The position numbers and the translations under genes were made by a program. Of a stretch of 64,000 bases of DNA, positions 25,221-34,307 are shown in pieces (positions within the stretch are counted from its first letter, which is position 1; every line of letters starts with the position of its first letter). Origin of the DNA: Paractinoplanes polyasparticus (GTDB taxonomy: Bacteria > Actinomycetota > Actinomycetes > Mycobacteriales > Micromonosporaceae); contig NZ_JAHWFK010000036.1 in the NCBI RefSeq assembly GCF_019710575.1, forward strand, positions 47,539-111,538. Reading direction: 5' to 3'. The notes under the pieces were generated by a model that did no database searches, was not told the DNA's origin, and saw only the letters and a program-made list of their open reading frames with translations.

Positions 25221-26462
25221 TCAGAAGCCCAGGATGTCGGCCAGCCACGGGTTGCGGAACGTGCCGGCCGGGTCGTAGCGGCGCACGAGCTGCTCGAAGT
25301 CGGCGAAACGCTCGTACCCGGACCGGATCGTCGACGGCGTCTGGGTGAAGACCTTGCCCAGGTGGGCGCGCGGCGACAACGGGGCCAGGCGCTGTTCGAG
25401 CTCGGCCACCACGGGGGTCACGGCGTCGGCGTCGGCGATCCAGGTGAAGTGCAGGGCCATGCTGTCGCGGTGGTAGTTGGGGCTCAGCCACAGGTCGTCG
25501 GCCTTGATCGTGCGGATCTCGCACACCTGCAGCACCGGGGCCACCCGGTCGCGGATCGAGGCCACGGCGTCGATCGCGGCCAGGCCGTCCTCGCGGGCCA
25601 CGTGGTATTCGGTCTGGAGTTCCTCGCCGCTGGACGGGGTGAACTCCATGCGGAAGTGGGGCAGCCGCTGATGCCACGGGCCGGGGACGCCGCCCTGCTC
25701 GGTGCTGTTGACGGCGGGCATGCCGGGCACCGGGTGGCGCGGACCGTCGGCCAGGTGGGCGCCGTACCAGTCGCCGGTCATCGGCTCGGTGCGCTTCAGC
25801 CAGGCGTGGCTGATGTCGAGGCTGGTCCAGTTGGTGAACAGGCTCACGCTGTAGCCGTCGGCCAGCATCTCGTGCAGGTGCTGCTCGACCGAGGCCCGGG
25901 GCACGTTGTCGTACACATATTGGCGCAGTTCGAAGGCCGGCTGGACGTCGACCGTGAGGGCGACGACGACGCCGAGAGCGCCCAGGTTGACGACGGCGCC
26001 CGGGAAGTCGGCGTCGCCACGGGACAGCGTGACCAGTTTGCCGGAACCGTCGACGAACTCGATCGACGATACGGCGGCGGCCAGGTTCTGGTTCTTCTCG
26101 CCCGAGCCGTGCGTAGCGGTGGCGACCGCGCCGGCCACCGAGATGTGCGGCAGCGACGCCGTGTTGTGCAGGGCCAGACCGTTGTCGTAGAGGTGGGCGG
26201 CCAGCACGCCGTAGCGGATGCCCCCGTCGACCCGCACCGATTTGCGGTCGGCGCTGATCTCGGCCAGGCGCGGCAGCTCGGCGAGCGAGACCAGCGTGCC
26301 ATCGGTGTCGGCCATGCGGTTGAAGGAGTGTCCGCTGCCCAGCACCTTGATCGGCCCACCGCCGGCGACGATCTGCTGCACCTCGTCCACCGACGTGGGC
26401 CGGCGCACCTCCCGCGCACCGAAGACGACGTTGCCGGCCCAGTTGGTCACTTGCTCGCTCAT
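25221..26462 (-). CDS. aldO: Alditol/xylitol oxidase (VAO-type flavoenzyme)
   Basis: A 413-aa FAD oxidase, close in length to the S. coelicolor alditol oxidase. It oxidises sugar alcohols such as xylitol or sorbitol at C1 to aldoses, making hydrogen peroxide. GSGHSFN near residue 42 holds the histidine that binds FAD covalently in this family. PHISVAGAVATATHGSG near 103 is the conserved FAD-loop. The C-terminal substrate domain ends in RYDPAGTFRNPWLADILGF. The protein has no signal peptide, so it is cytoplasmic. Confidence 0.87.
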   Translation of the reverse strand: MSEQVTNWAGNVVFGAREVRRPTSVDEVQQIVAGGGPIKVLGSGHSFNRMADTDGTLVSLAELPRLAEISADRKSVRVDGGIRYGVLAAHLYDNGLALHNTASLPHISVAGAVATATHGSGEKNQNLAAAVSSIEFVDGSGKLVTLSRGDADFPGAVVNLGALGVVVALTVDVQPAFELRQYVYDNVPRASVEQHLHEMLADGYSVSLFTNWTSLDISHAWLKRTEPMTGDWYGAHLADGPRHPVPGMPAVNSTEQGGVPGPWHQRLPHFRMEFTPSSGEELQTEYHVAREDGLAAIDAVASIRDRVAPVLQVCEIRTIKADDLWLSPNYHRDSMALHFTWIADADAVTPVVAELEQRLAPLSPRAHLGKVFTQTPSTIRSGYERFADFEQLVRRYDPAGTFRNPWLADILGF

Positions 26463-26697
26463 GCGACCACCCTAAAACTCCTTCCCGTACGCCGGGCAGC
26501 CGTGCCCGGGTGTTCGAAGCGCCCGAATCGGAACCCACCGCGACAACCGCCCATAACACCCACGCGGCCGGGCCCCGCGCGAACAATCAGGTCGATACAG
26601 CCGATGCCGGGGTGAGCCGGACGGCCGATGAGCGCGAGCCGCTGAACGACCGGCTCGGCGACCGATGAGTCCGGTCGTTCCGGACGGTCCTACAACC

Positions 26698-27120
26698 ATG
26701 ACGGTCGTGTTCGCCGTCGGCGCGGGGGTCACCCGGGCCGACATCCCGTGCCTGTGCGCGGCGCTGGCCGACCTGTTGCGCGGTCGCCCGGCACCGGGCC
26801 AGGTCGTCTGTGACGTCTCCGAGGCGCAGCCCGACGTGGTCACCATCGAGGCCCTGGCCCGGTTGCGCATGACCGCGGGCCGATACGGCTGGCGCTTCAA
26901 CACCCGCGGCGCCACCAGCGAGCTCCTGATGGTCTTCAGCCTGATGGGCCTGGGCGGCCTGTTCTTCTCGGGCCGCTACGCGCGCGGATACCCCCCACCG
27001 GCCCCGGGGCGAACCGGGGTCGCGGGCGGTTCAGGCGGGGAGGCTTTCGGGCAGGTCGAAGAGCGGGAACAGGCGCTGGGTGTCGAGGAAGTTGTTGATC
27101 CCGGCGATCCGGCCGTCTGA
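26698..27120 (+). CDS. STAS-domain protein, 3' end overlapping the ECF sigma gene
   Basis: Residues 1-85 (MTVVFAVGAGVTRADIPCL, then VVCDVSEAQPDVVTIEALAR and GLGGLFFS) resemble a compact STAS domain of anti-sigma-factor-antagonist type. The usual phosphorylated serine (DSSG) is not evident. The last 30 codons run antisense to the 3' end of the sigma gene and are Gly/Glu-rich, so the frame may extend past the functional domain. ATG 26665 is an alternative start. It could form part of a partner-switching circuit, but no cognate kinase adjoins it. Confidence 0.55.
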   Translation: MTVVFAVGAGVTRADIPCLCAALADLLRGRPAPGQVVCDVSEAQPDVVTIEALARLRMTAGRYGWRFNTRGATSELLMVFSLMGLGGLFFSGRYARGYPPPAPGRTGVAGGSGGEAFGQVEEREQALGVEEVVDPGDPAV

Positions 27121-28005
27121 GATCTCGAGGACTATCAGCGCCCACGGCACGTGGCCGGGGCCGTGCTCGTCGCGGCGGTATTGGGCGAAGGCGGGCAGGC
27201 CGTTGGCCACGAGCGGGATCAGGCGGGAGCCCTCGCAGCCGGCGCCGGTGCCGGACATCCAGGCCGTGATGTCGGCGTGGCCGCGCAGCCACAGCGGCAG
27301 CGGCGGCATCGACAGCGTCGCGTCTTCGTGGAGCAGGGCGGTGAGCGCGGTCAGGTCGTACGCCTCGAAGGCCTGCACGTAGCGGGCCAGCAGCTTCTTC
27401 TGCTCGTCGTCGGAGGGCTCGAGCACCTGGGCGCCCTTGTCGGCCGCGGCGATCGTGGCCCGGGCCCGTTGCAGGGCGCTGTTGACGCTGGGCACCGACG
27501 TGTCGAGCAGGTCGGCCACCTCTTGCGCCGACCAGGCCAGCACCTCGCGGAGGATGAGCACGGCCCGTTGCTTGGGCGGCAGGTGTTGCAGCGCGGCGAC
27601 GAAGGCGAGCCGGATCGACTCGCGGTCGGCGACCACCTGGGCCGGGTCGGCCACCGCGGCCAGCACGCGCCCGTCGGGCACCGGGCCGACCCAGATCTCG
27701 TCGGGCCGGGGCTCGCCCGCATGGGTGGCGTGACCGTCGCCGGGGCCGCCGAGCTCCATCGGCCGGGCCCGCCGCTGGGCGCTGCCGAGCATGGTCAGGC
27801 AGACGTTCGTGGCGATGCGGTAGAGCCAGGACCGCAGGGCCGAACGGCCCTCGAAGCCCTCGTAACTCTTCCAGGCGCGCACGAGAGTGTCCTGGACGGC
27901 GTCCTCCGCCTCGAAGGCGGAACCGAGCATGCGGTAGCAGTAACCGGTCAGCTCGGGGCGGAACGTCTCCAGCTGGGACTCGAGGGGGGTGGCCACGTCG
28001 CTCAC
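27031..28005 (-). CDS. ECF sigma factor with C-terminal SnoaL-like domain (SigG type)
   Basis: A 324-aa sigma factor. Region 2 (about 15-85) includes YRMLGSAFEAEDAVQDTLVR and region 4 (about 140-195) LPPKQRAVLILREVLAWSA. A 110-residue NTF2/SnoaL-like domain follows (RYVQAFEAYDLTALTALLHE). This layout is that of the M. tuberculosis SigG-like group (ECF56-like), in which the extra domain is thought to replace a separate anti-sigma factor. GTG 28005 is chosen because a TAGGTT -10 box ends seven bases before it, indicating a leaderless mRNA. It is divergent from an alpha/beta hydrolase. Confidence 0.87.
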   Translation of the reverse strand: MSDVATPLESQLETFRPELTGYCYRMLGSAFEAEDAVQDTLVRAWKSYEGFEGRSALRSWLYRIATNVCLTMLGSAQRRARPMELGGPGDGHATHAGEPRPDEIWVGPVPDGRVLAAVADPAQVVADRESIRLAFVAALQHLPPKQRAVLILREVLAWSAQEVADLLDTSVPSVNSALQRARATIAAADKGAQVLEPSDDEQKKLLARYVQAFEAYDLTALTALLHEDATLSMPPLPLWLRGHADITAWMSGTGAGCEGSRLIPLVANGLPAFAQYRRDEHGPGHVPWALIVLEISDGRIAGINNFLDTQRLFPLFDLPESLPA

Positions 28006-28012
28006 GAGTCCG

Positions 28013-28040
28013 AACCTAGCCCAGGGGTACGACAAGAAAA
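28013..28040 (-). promoter_or_regulatory. Leaderless promoter of the ECF sigma gene
   Basis: On the minus strand, TAGGTT (28018-28013) is followed after seven bases by GTG 28005, so transcription should start at or next to the start codon. TTTTCT (28040-28035) is a weak -35 box at 16-base spacing. Confidence 0.45.
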
Positions 28041-28124
28041 ACCTCTGCGCACACCGATGAGTACTCCGGACGTGCCAGGTCTTAGGGGTGTCGCACAGAG
28101 CACGAGACGCCCCGGAGGCACAAA

Positions 28125-28949
28125 ATGACGAACTGGACCCAGGACAACGCCGGCAACGGCCAGTACGCCGAGGTCAACGGAATCAACCTGTACTACGAGT
28201 CGCACGGCGAGGGCCGCCCGCTGATCCTGCTGCACGGCGGCCTCGGCTCGGGCGAGATGTTCGGGCCGATCATCGGTCAGTTCGCCGAGGGTCACCGGGT
28301 GATCCTGGTCGACCTGCAGGGTCACGGCCGCACGGCCGACATCGACCGCCCGCTTCACATCACGTTCATGGCCGACGACGTGGCTGCCCTCATCGACCAC
28401 CTCGGCCTCGAGAAGCCGGACGTGGTCGGCTACTCGCTGGGCGGCGGGGTGGCCCTGCAGCTCGCGATCCGCCACCCGGCCAAGGTCGGCCGGTTGGTCG
28501 CGGCCTCGGCCGGCATCCGCCGCAACGCCACCTACCCCGAGATCCTCGAGCAGCAGGGCCAGGTGGGCCCCGAGGCGGCCGAGTTCATGAAAGAGACCCC
28601 GATGTACGAGCTGTACTCGCGGGTCGCGCCCCGTCCGGAGGACTTCCCCCGCCTGCTCGGCAAGATCGGCGAGGCCATGGCGAAGGACTACGACTACACC
28701 GAGGAGGTGCGCAACCTCCAGGTGCCGACGCTGATCGTGGCGGCCGACGCCGACATGTGCCCGCCGAGCCACTTCGTCGAGGTGTTCGAGCTGCTCGACG
28801 GCGGCCTGCGCGACGGCGGCTGGATGGGCGAGGGCCGGCCCAAGGGCGGGCACGCGCTCGCCATCCTGCCCGGCCTGACCCACTACAACCTGTTCATGTC
28901 CCCGCTGTTCGCCGCGGCCGCCCTGGGCTTCGTCGACGCAGGGGAATGA
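28125..28949 (+). CDS. Alpha/beta hydrolase
   Basis: A 274-aa alpha/beta hydrolase. The oxyanion region is LILLHGGLGSGEMF (about 35-48) and the nucleophile elbow GYSLGGGVA (near 105). An acid residue is likely in VAADADMCPP (about 205-214), and the general base is the histidine of ILPGLTHYN near 252. No signal peptide is present. Genes for SigG-type sigma factors are commonly paired with such hydrolases, and the divergent arrangement suggests it is a target of the sigma factor. Substrate unknown. Confidence 0.85.
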   Translation: MTNWTQDNAGNGQYAEVNGINLYYESHGEGRPLILLHGGLGSGEMFGPIIGQFAEGHRVILVDLQGHGRTADIDRPLHITFMADDVAALIDHLGLEKPDVVGYSLGGGVALQLAIRHPAKVGRLVAASAGIRRNATYPEILEQQGQVGPEAAEFMKETPMYELYSRVAPRPEDFPRLLGKIGEAMAKDYDYTEEVRNLQVPTLIVAADADMCPPSHFVEVFELLDGGLRDGGWMGEGRPKGGHALAILPGLTHYNLFMSPLFAAAALGFVDAGE

Positions 28950-29020
28950 GCCGGCTCTAATGATGGCCTCAGGTTGATCGGGGAGAATGAGCCGAAACTT
29001 CGACTGGAGGAGCGGCCGGC

Positions 29021-29704
29021 GTGCGGATCATGATCGCGGATGACGAGGCGGCCATCCGTGAGTCGCTGGAGCGGGTGCTCCAGGTCGAGGGCTACGACAC
29101 CAGCACCGTCGCCAACGGTCTCGCCGTCCTCGACGGGGTCGATGGCGACGCGCCGGATCTGCTGATCCTCGACGTGATGATGCCCCGCCTGGGCGGGTTG
29201 GAGACCTGCCGGCGGTTGCGAGCAGCGGGCCGGGATCTGCCGGTGCTGATGCTGACCGCTCGGGATCAGGTCTCCGACCGGGTCGCCGGGCTGGACGCGG
29301 GCGCCGACGACTATCTGCCCAAGCCGTTCGCCACCGAGGAGTTGCTGGCACGGGTCCGGGCCCTGCTGCGCCGCCGCGCGCCGGGCGACGACGAGTCGCA
29401 GGTCCTGTCGTACGCCGACGTCCGGCTCGATCCCGACCGGTTCGAGGCGTGGCGGGGCGGGCGGTCGCTGCACCTGACCCGGACCGAGTTCTCCCTCCTG
29501 CAAGTCCTCGTACGCAACGCGACCCGGGTCCTGACCCGCGACGCGCTGTTCGAGGCGATCTGGGGCTTCGACATGAGCACCACCGCCAACAACCTCCAGG
29601 TGTACGTGAGCTACCTGCGCCGCAAGATGGAGGCCGAGGGCGAGCCACGACTGATCTACACGCTGCGCGGCCTGGGGTACACGTTGCGGGAGACTCCGCC
29701 GTGA
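29021..29704 (+). CDS. OmpR-family response regulator
   Basis: A 227-aa two-domain regulator. The receiver domain (1-118) has the acidic pair IADDEAA, phospho-acceptor Asp in LLILDVMMP, Thr in MLTARD and Lys in LPKPFA. The winged-helix DNA-binding domain (about 130-227) includes RTEFSLLQVLVRNATRVLTR and VYVSYLRRKM. It starts at GTG 29021. Its stop overlaps the kinase start by GTGA, so the two proteins are translationally coupled. Confidence 0.93.
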   Translation: MRIMIADDEAAIRESLERVLQVEGYDTSTVANGLAVLDGVDGDAPDLLILDVMMPRLGGLETCRRLRAAGRDLPVLMLTARDQVSDRVAGLDAGADDYLPKPFATEELLARVRALLRRRAPGDDESQVLSYADVRLDPDRFEAWRGGRSLHLTRTEFSLLQVLVRNATRVLTRDALFEAIWGFDMSTTANNLQVYVSYLRRKMEAEGEPRLIYTLRGLGYTLRETPP

Positions 29705-31149
29705 GCAGCGCCGCCGGCCGGGAACCGCTGCGGCTGACCCGATGGTGGCGACTGCAGTCCCTGCGGACCAGGCTGACGATCATCGCGGCGACGGCCATCG
29801 CGGTCAGCGTGTTCGTGGCCTTCCAGGTGGCCAGCGAGCTGATGGACCGGAAGCTGCGGGACACCGCCGAGAATCAGCTGCGCGCCGACTCCCGTGTCCT
29901 GGCGACGAACGCGGAGCGCGCCGGTCCGGCGCGGGTCGAGCTACCGCCGTATCCCGGATCCGGTCGGCTGGTGCGGGTCATCCTGTCCGACGGCTCGACC
30001 CGGACGCCGGCCGGCCAACCCGCGCTGCCCCCGGTCAGCGAGCACGCCGGGCGCGTGGCGCAGGGCGCGTCGACCGACCTGCTGGAGTCGACCGACTGGG
30101 ACGACGGCTACATCATCTACACGCTGCGGTCCGGCGACGGCGCGGTCCAAGTGGCCCAGCTCGCCGACGACAGCCCGATCAACCAGTTCGGGTTCGGCAT
30201 GCTGCTGATCGGGCTGTTCTGCGTGATCGGTGGCGCCCTGGTCGGGCGGACCGTGGCGCGGGCCGCGCTGGCGCCGATCGACCGGCTGACCGCCGCCGCG
30301 GTCCGCGTCGCGCACACCCAGGACCTCGACGCCGACATCCCGGACGAGGGCGGCGGGGAGATCCGGCGGCTGATCCAGTCGATCAACGACATGCTCGCCG
30401 CGCTCCGGGGCTCCCGGCGCGCCCAGCGGCTGCTCGCCGAGGACGCCGCCCACGAGCTCAAGACCCCGCTCACCAGCCTGCGCCTCAACATCGAGCTGCT
30501 GATCCGGCTCGATCGGCGCGGCACCCTGGACACTGCGCTGCCGGCGGAGAGCCGGACCCGGCTGCTCAACGATCTCGGCGCCCAGGTGGCCGAGTTGAGC
30601 ACCCTTGCCGCCGAGCTGACCGACCTGGCCCGCGGTGACATCAACGACGAGAGCACCGAGCTGCTCGACCTCGCCGACGTGACGGTGGCCGCCGCGACCC
30701 GGGCGCGTTCCCGCGTGCCCGACATCGAGATCGCGCTCGACGTGACCTCCGTGTGGGTGAGCGGGCGTCCCGCTGCGCTCCAGCGGGCGGTGCTCAACCT
30801 CATCGACAACGCCGGCAAGTGGTCCCCCGCGGACCAGCCGGTCCAGGTCCGGCTCCGCGCCGAGGGCGCGTCGGCCGTGCTCGAGGTCGACGACGCCGGG
30901 CCCGGCATCGACGCCGCCGACGCTCCGCGGGTGTTCGACCGGTTCTACCGTGCCGGCAGCGCCCGGGCGCTGCCGGGATCCGGCCTGGGGCTGTCGATCG
31001 TGCAGCGGGTCGTCGACGCCCACGGCGGCCGGGCCGCCGTCGCCCGCTCCGCACGCGGTGGCGCGCTGCTTCGGATCGACCTTCCGGCCGCGGCCCCGCC
31101 CGCCCCGATCGCGCGGCTCACCGCCGGGGAGGACACCGCGGTGCGCTGA
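29701..31149 (+). CDS. Membrane sensor histidine kinase
   Basis: A 482-aa kinase partnering the preceding response regulator. Helix 1 is near 28-48 and helix 2 near 165-185. Between them lies a sensor loop of about 115 residues, probably extracytoplasmic. A HAMP region follows (LAPIDRLTAAAVRVAHTQDL). The H-box is EDAAHELKTPLTSL, the N-box NLIDNAGKWSP, then DDAGPGID, RVFDRFYRA and GSGLGLSIV. All catalytic motifs are intact. The overall layout resembles MprB/TcrY-type actinobacterial kinases. The signal is unknown. A strong bidirectional terminator follows. Confidence 0.93.
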   Translation: MSSAAGREPLRLTRWWRLQSLRTRLTIIAATAIAVSVFVAFQVASELMDRKLRDTAENQLRADSRVLATNAERAGPARVELPPYPGSGRLVRVILSDGSTRTPAGQPALPPVSEHAGRVAQGASTDLLESTDWDDGYIIYTLRSGDGAVQVAQLADDSPINQFGFGMLLIGLFCVIGGALVGRTVARAALAPIDRLTAAAVRVAHTQDLDADIPDEGGGEIRRLIQSINDMLAALRGSRRAQRLLAEDAAHELKTPLTSLRLNIELLIRLDRRGTLDTALPAESRTRLLNDLGAQVAELSTLAAELTDLARGDINDESTELLDLADVTVAAATRARSRVPDIEIALDVTSVWVSGRPAALQRAVLNLIDNAGKWSPADQPVQVRLRAEGASAVLEVDDAGPGIDAADAPRVFDRFYRAGSARALPGSGLGLSIVQRVVDAHGGRAAVARSARGGALLRIDLPAAAPPAPIARLTAGEDTAVR

Positions 31150-31205
31150 CCGGCCCCGGCGCGTGGCGCAGGACCGAAGGGCGGCGACTGTCGGGCCCAT
31201 GAAAA

Positions 31206-31237
31206 GATCCGGGACGGGCTTGAGCCCGTCCCGGATC
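31206..31237. terminator. Bidirectional terminator between the kinase and MMPL genes
   Basis: GATCCGGGACGGGC (31206-31219) pairs perfectly with GCCCGTCCCGGATC (31224-31237) around TTGA. On the minus strand the stem is followed by TTTTC. It sits between convergent genes and can serve both. Confidence 0.85.
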
Positions 31238-31255
31238 TCGTTCGTGCCGCCGCGC

Positions 31256-33406
31256 TCACCGTTGCAGCGCGGGCTCCTCGTCGTCGGCGAGTGACCGGTG
31301 CCTGGCCGGTGGCTCCGCCGGTGGGCGGGAGAGCCGGCTGGGTGCCCACATCCGCCGGCCGAGTAGCAGGGTGAGGGCGGGTACCAGGACCGACCGTACG
31401 AGCAGGGCGTCGAGCAGGACGCCGAAGGCGATGAGGAACCCGAGTTCGACCAGCATCACCAGCGGAAGTGAGACGAGGACCGCGAACGTGGCCGCCAGGA
31501 CCAGGCCGGCTGAGGTGATCACGCCGCCGGTGGCCGAGAGGGCTTTGAGCATGCCGTCTCTGGTGCCGAGGCGCAGGGTTTCCTCGCGGGCCCGGTGGGT
31601 CAGGAAGATGTTGTAGTCGACGCCGAGCGCTACCAGGAACATGAAGGCCAGCAGCGGCACCGAGTAGTCGATGCCTTTGAAGCCGAGGATGGTGTCGAAG
31701 ACGAACACGCTGCCGCCGAAGGCCGCGGCGAAGGAGACGATCACGGTGGCCATCAGGATCAGCGGGGCCACGATGGCGCGTAGCAGCAGCCCGAGGATGA
31801 TCAGGATGACGGCGAGGACCAGCGGGATCACCACCTTCTGGTCGCGTTTGGTGGTCACGTCGGTGTCGAGGTGCTCCGCGCTCGGCCCGCCGACGATCGC
31901 TTCCGCCCCGTTGACCGTGTGTACGGCGGTGCGTACCCGTTTGATCGTGTCGTACTCCGCCGTGGTGTCCGGCGCGTCGGTCGGGTACACGGAGATGTCG
32001 GCCCAGCCCCCCTTGGTCTCGCCCGCTTCGGCCTGAGCCACACCGGGGACGCCCTTGACGACGTTGAGGACCCGTTCCTGGTACGCCGCCCGGGTGAAGA
32101 CCGTCATCGGCTGGCCGCCGAGTTCCGGGAAGTGCTGACGCAGAACGGTGAAGCCGGCGACCGATTCCGGCGTGGACAGGAACTGATCCTGCTCGCGCAG
32201 GATGTTGGTGTTGCCCGACAGGCCGACGGTGAGCACGCCGAGGACTCCGAGCGAAGCGAGCGTGGCCACCCACCGGCGGCGGTTGATCGCGGTGCCGAGC
32301 CGTCCCCACAGCCCCGGCTTCTGCTGCATGGCCGTGTTGAAGCGGGGGATGGCCGGCCAGAAGATCCGCCGGCCGAGCACCACGAGCAGCGCCGGGAACA
32401 GCGTCAGCATGGCCACCAGCGCGCAGAGGATGCCGGCCGCACCGATCGGGCCCAGCCCGCGGGTTTCGTTCAGGTCCGCGGCGAGCAGGCAGAGCAGGCC
32501 GGCGACCACGGTGGCCGCGGACGCGATGATGGCCGGCGCCGCGCGGCGTAGCGCGTGCAGCATCGCGACCCGGACGTTCTCGTGGTGGTGCAGTGCCTCC
32601 CGATATCGGGCGATGAGCAACAGCGCGTAGTCCGTGCCGACGCCGAACACCAGGATCGTCAGCAGCGCCGAGTTCTGACTGTTGATCACGAGGCCGAAGC
32701 CCTTGACGAGCAGGTAGACCGTCGCCATCGAGGTCAACGCGGCCACACCCACGGCCACCAGCGGGACGAACCACAACACCGGGCTGCGGTAGGTGAGGAT
32801 GAGCAGGATGGTGACGACGATGATGGTGGTGAGGAAGACCTGCACGTCGATGCCGTCGAAGACAGCGTCCATGTCGGCGTCGATCCCTGCCGGGCCGGTC
32901 ACGTCGAGGTCCAGGCCGGCGGGGCGGTCCTTCGCAGTGTCCCGCATCGGGCCGATCAGGACCGCCGGTTCGCCGTAGCTCGTGCTCACGTTGAGGGTGA
33001 ACACCATCGCCTTGCCGTCGTTGGAGCGCTGCGTCGCCGGGCCCTCGTCGTCCTCGCCGGCCGGCGGCGCCACCTTCGGCGGGTACCGCTTGGCCAAGGT
33101 GTCGTAATGACGCTCGACCGCCGCGCGGTCGTCGGCGGTCACACCGCCAGCACGGTGGTACACGAAGACAAACGTGTTGTCCTCACCACCGGGAAGCTTG
33201 TCCTCCAACGCCGCCACCTTCGTGGACTCGGCACTGGCCGGCAGACCATCCACGGCCCTGTCCTTGGTGACCGAGCCCAACTTCCCGCTCAACGGCACCA
33301 TCACCACCGCCAAGGCCACCCACAAACCGATCACCAACCACGGCACCCACCGACCCGCCAACCGGCCGGTCGGCGCTTCCCCGGGCGGCGCTGCGTTGTC
33401 TGCCAT
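31256..33406 (-). CDS. MMPL family (RND-type) transporter
   Basis: A 716-aa exporter, the third MMPL gene of the window. It starts MADNAAPPGEAPTGRLAGRW at ATG 33406, with AGGAGG six bases upstream. Features are helix 1 near 27-48, an extracytoplasmic loop, FGVGTDYALLLIARYREAL in the first half, a second loop, and VALGVDYNIFLTHRAREET in the second. The acidic residues of both GxDY motifs are kept. No regulator adjoins it directly. It shares a terminator region with the two-component system, which might control it, though no evidence in the sequence shows this. Confidence 0.9.
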   Translation of the reverse strand: MADNAAPPGEAPTGRLAGRWVPWLVIGLWVALAVVMVPLSGKLGSVTKDRAVDGLPASAESTKVAALEDKLPGGEDNTFVFVYHRAGGVTADDRAAVERHYDTLAKRYPPKVAPPAGEDDEGPATQRSNDGKAMVFTLNVSTSYGEPAVLIGPMRDTAKDRPAGLDLDVTGPAGIDADMDAVFDGIDVQVFLTTIIVVTILLILTYRSPVLWFVPLVAVGVAALTSMATVYLLVKGFGLVINSQNSALLTILVFGVGTDYALLLIARYREALHHHENVRVAMLHALRRAAPAIIASAATVVAGLLCLLAADLNETRGLGPIGAAGILCALVAMLTLFPALLVVLGRRIFWPAIPRFNTAMQQKPGLWGRLGTAINRRRWVATLASLGVLGVLTVGLSGNTNILREQDQFLSTPESVAGFTVLRQHFPELGGQPMTVFTRAAYQERVLNVVKGVPGVAQAEAGETKGGWADISVYPTDAPDTTAEYDTIKRVRTAVHTVNGAEAIVGGPSAEHLDTDVTTKRDQKVVIPLVLAVILIILGLLLRAIVAPLILMATVIVSFAAAFGGSVFVFDTILGFKGIDYSVPLLAFMFLVALGVDYNIFLTHRAREETLRLGTRDGMLKALSATGGVITSAGLVLAATFAVLVSLPLVMLVELGFLIAFGVLLDALLVRSVLVPALTLLLGRRMWAPSRLSRPPAEPPARHRSLADDEEPALQR

Positions 33407-33719
33407 CTCCAACCTCCTGCATTCGGATTCCACGCATGTCTGATGCCTGCTGCGTACTTCGTAGTGAGCGAATCTGAGACGACTGTTAATGCGCCGCTCA
33501 GGCCGCGTCGCGGACCCGCGGGGTCGGCGAGGTCGAGCAGGAGGCCGCGACCGTCACGCAGCAGAGCGGCCCGGTCCGGACGTCGTCAGTGCGGTGACGA
33601 CGTCCGGACCGGGCCGCTCAAGAGTCAGTACCCGGGCTCGTAGCCGCGGCTACGACGCGGGCAGGAAAGTCAACGCCACATCGCGGTCGACTCCTGCGGA
33701 CAGCTGCTCGCCATCCCGG
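33407..33719. other. Intergenic region with a 25-bp perfect hairpin
   Basis: This 313-base gap lies between the MMPL start and the 3' end of the DUF624 gene, both on the minus strand. It holds the long hairpin at 33563-33618 and the MMPL promoter region. I see no coding sequence in it. Confidence 0.6.
33563..33618. terminator. 25-bp perfect inverted repeat, terminator of the sugar-transport operon
   Basis: The left arm 33563-33587 (GAGCGGCCCGGTCCGGACGT then CGTCA) and the right arm 33594-33618 are perfectly complementary over 25 bases, with a 6-base loop. It lies about 100 bases after the last gene of the LacI-to-DUF624 operon and upstream of the next gene on the same strand. No T-run follows. 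Confidence 0.65.
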
Positions 33720-34301
33720 TCATCGACGGACACCTTCAAGCCGGTTGAGCCGGAAGAGCACGGCGTGCACGGCGAAAAGCGCGAAGCCGGCCAGCACGGG
33801 CAGCAGGACCGGGTGGACGAATGCCGCCAGCGCCGCCGCGACCAGCGCCACGCCGGTCGTGGCGGCCAAGGCCTGCGGCCTGCCGGCCGCCAGCGCTCCC
33901 GCCCGCCGTACGGAATGGGGCGCCGGCGAGCCGGCCAGCCCAACCACCAGAGCAGCGAAACCGGCACCCAGGGCCGCCGCCAGCAACACGGCAGCGACCG
34001 CAGCGGCACCGCCCGGAACGTCTCCGCGACGCAGCGCCGCCACGTCGACGACCACCAGCCACGCGGCGGCCAGCACCAGCGGACCGGCGAACAGGCCGGG
34101 CACCAGCCGGGTACGGAAATCGAGCAGGCACTCGGCGGCCGTCGGCCACCGCCCGATGCTGAGCAGCCGGTGGAGGGCAGCGCTCCCCGTGCCCAGTGCC
34201 GCCCCGGCCGTGACGACGGGCAGGCAGGCCAGGGTCACCAGGATGCCCAGCAACGCCAGGTCGGCGGCGAACCGCAGCGAGTCACGCCAGTCGTGCGGCA
34301 C
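33720..34301 (-). CDS. DUF624 (YesL-like) membrane protein
   Basis: A 193-aa polytopic protein with about five hydrophobic helices (for example LALLGILVTLACLPVVTAGA and AAVLLAAALGAGFAALVVGL). The N-terminal pattern and PVVTAGAALGTGSAALHRLL fit the DUF624/YesL family, small membrane proteins often encoded with sugar ABC permeases. It begins six bases after the stop of the permease gene and is the last gene of that operon. Its exact role is unknown. Confidence 0.65.
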   Translation of the reverse strand: MPHDWRDSLRFAADLALLGILVTLACLPVVTAGAALGTGSAALHRLLSIGRWPTAAECLLDFRTRLVPGLFAGPLVLAAAWLVVVDVAALRRGDVPGGAAAVAAVLLAAALGAGFAALVVGLAGSPAPHSVRRAGALAAGRPQALAATTGVALVAAALAAFVHPVLLPVLAGFALFAVHAVLFRLNRLEGVRR

Positions 34302-34307
34302 GAGTGA

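Noticed and set aside
24754..26586. 610-codon minus-strand frame covering the alditol oxidase and the repeat array
   Set aside because: It is a shifted reading of aldO followed by low-complexity Gly/Ala/Arg/Trp peptides from tandem repeats.
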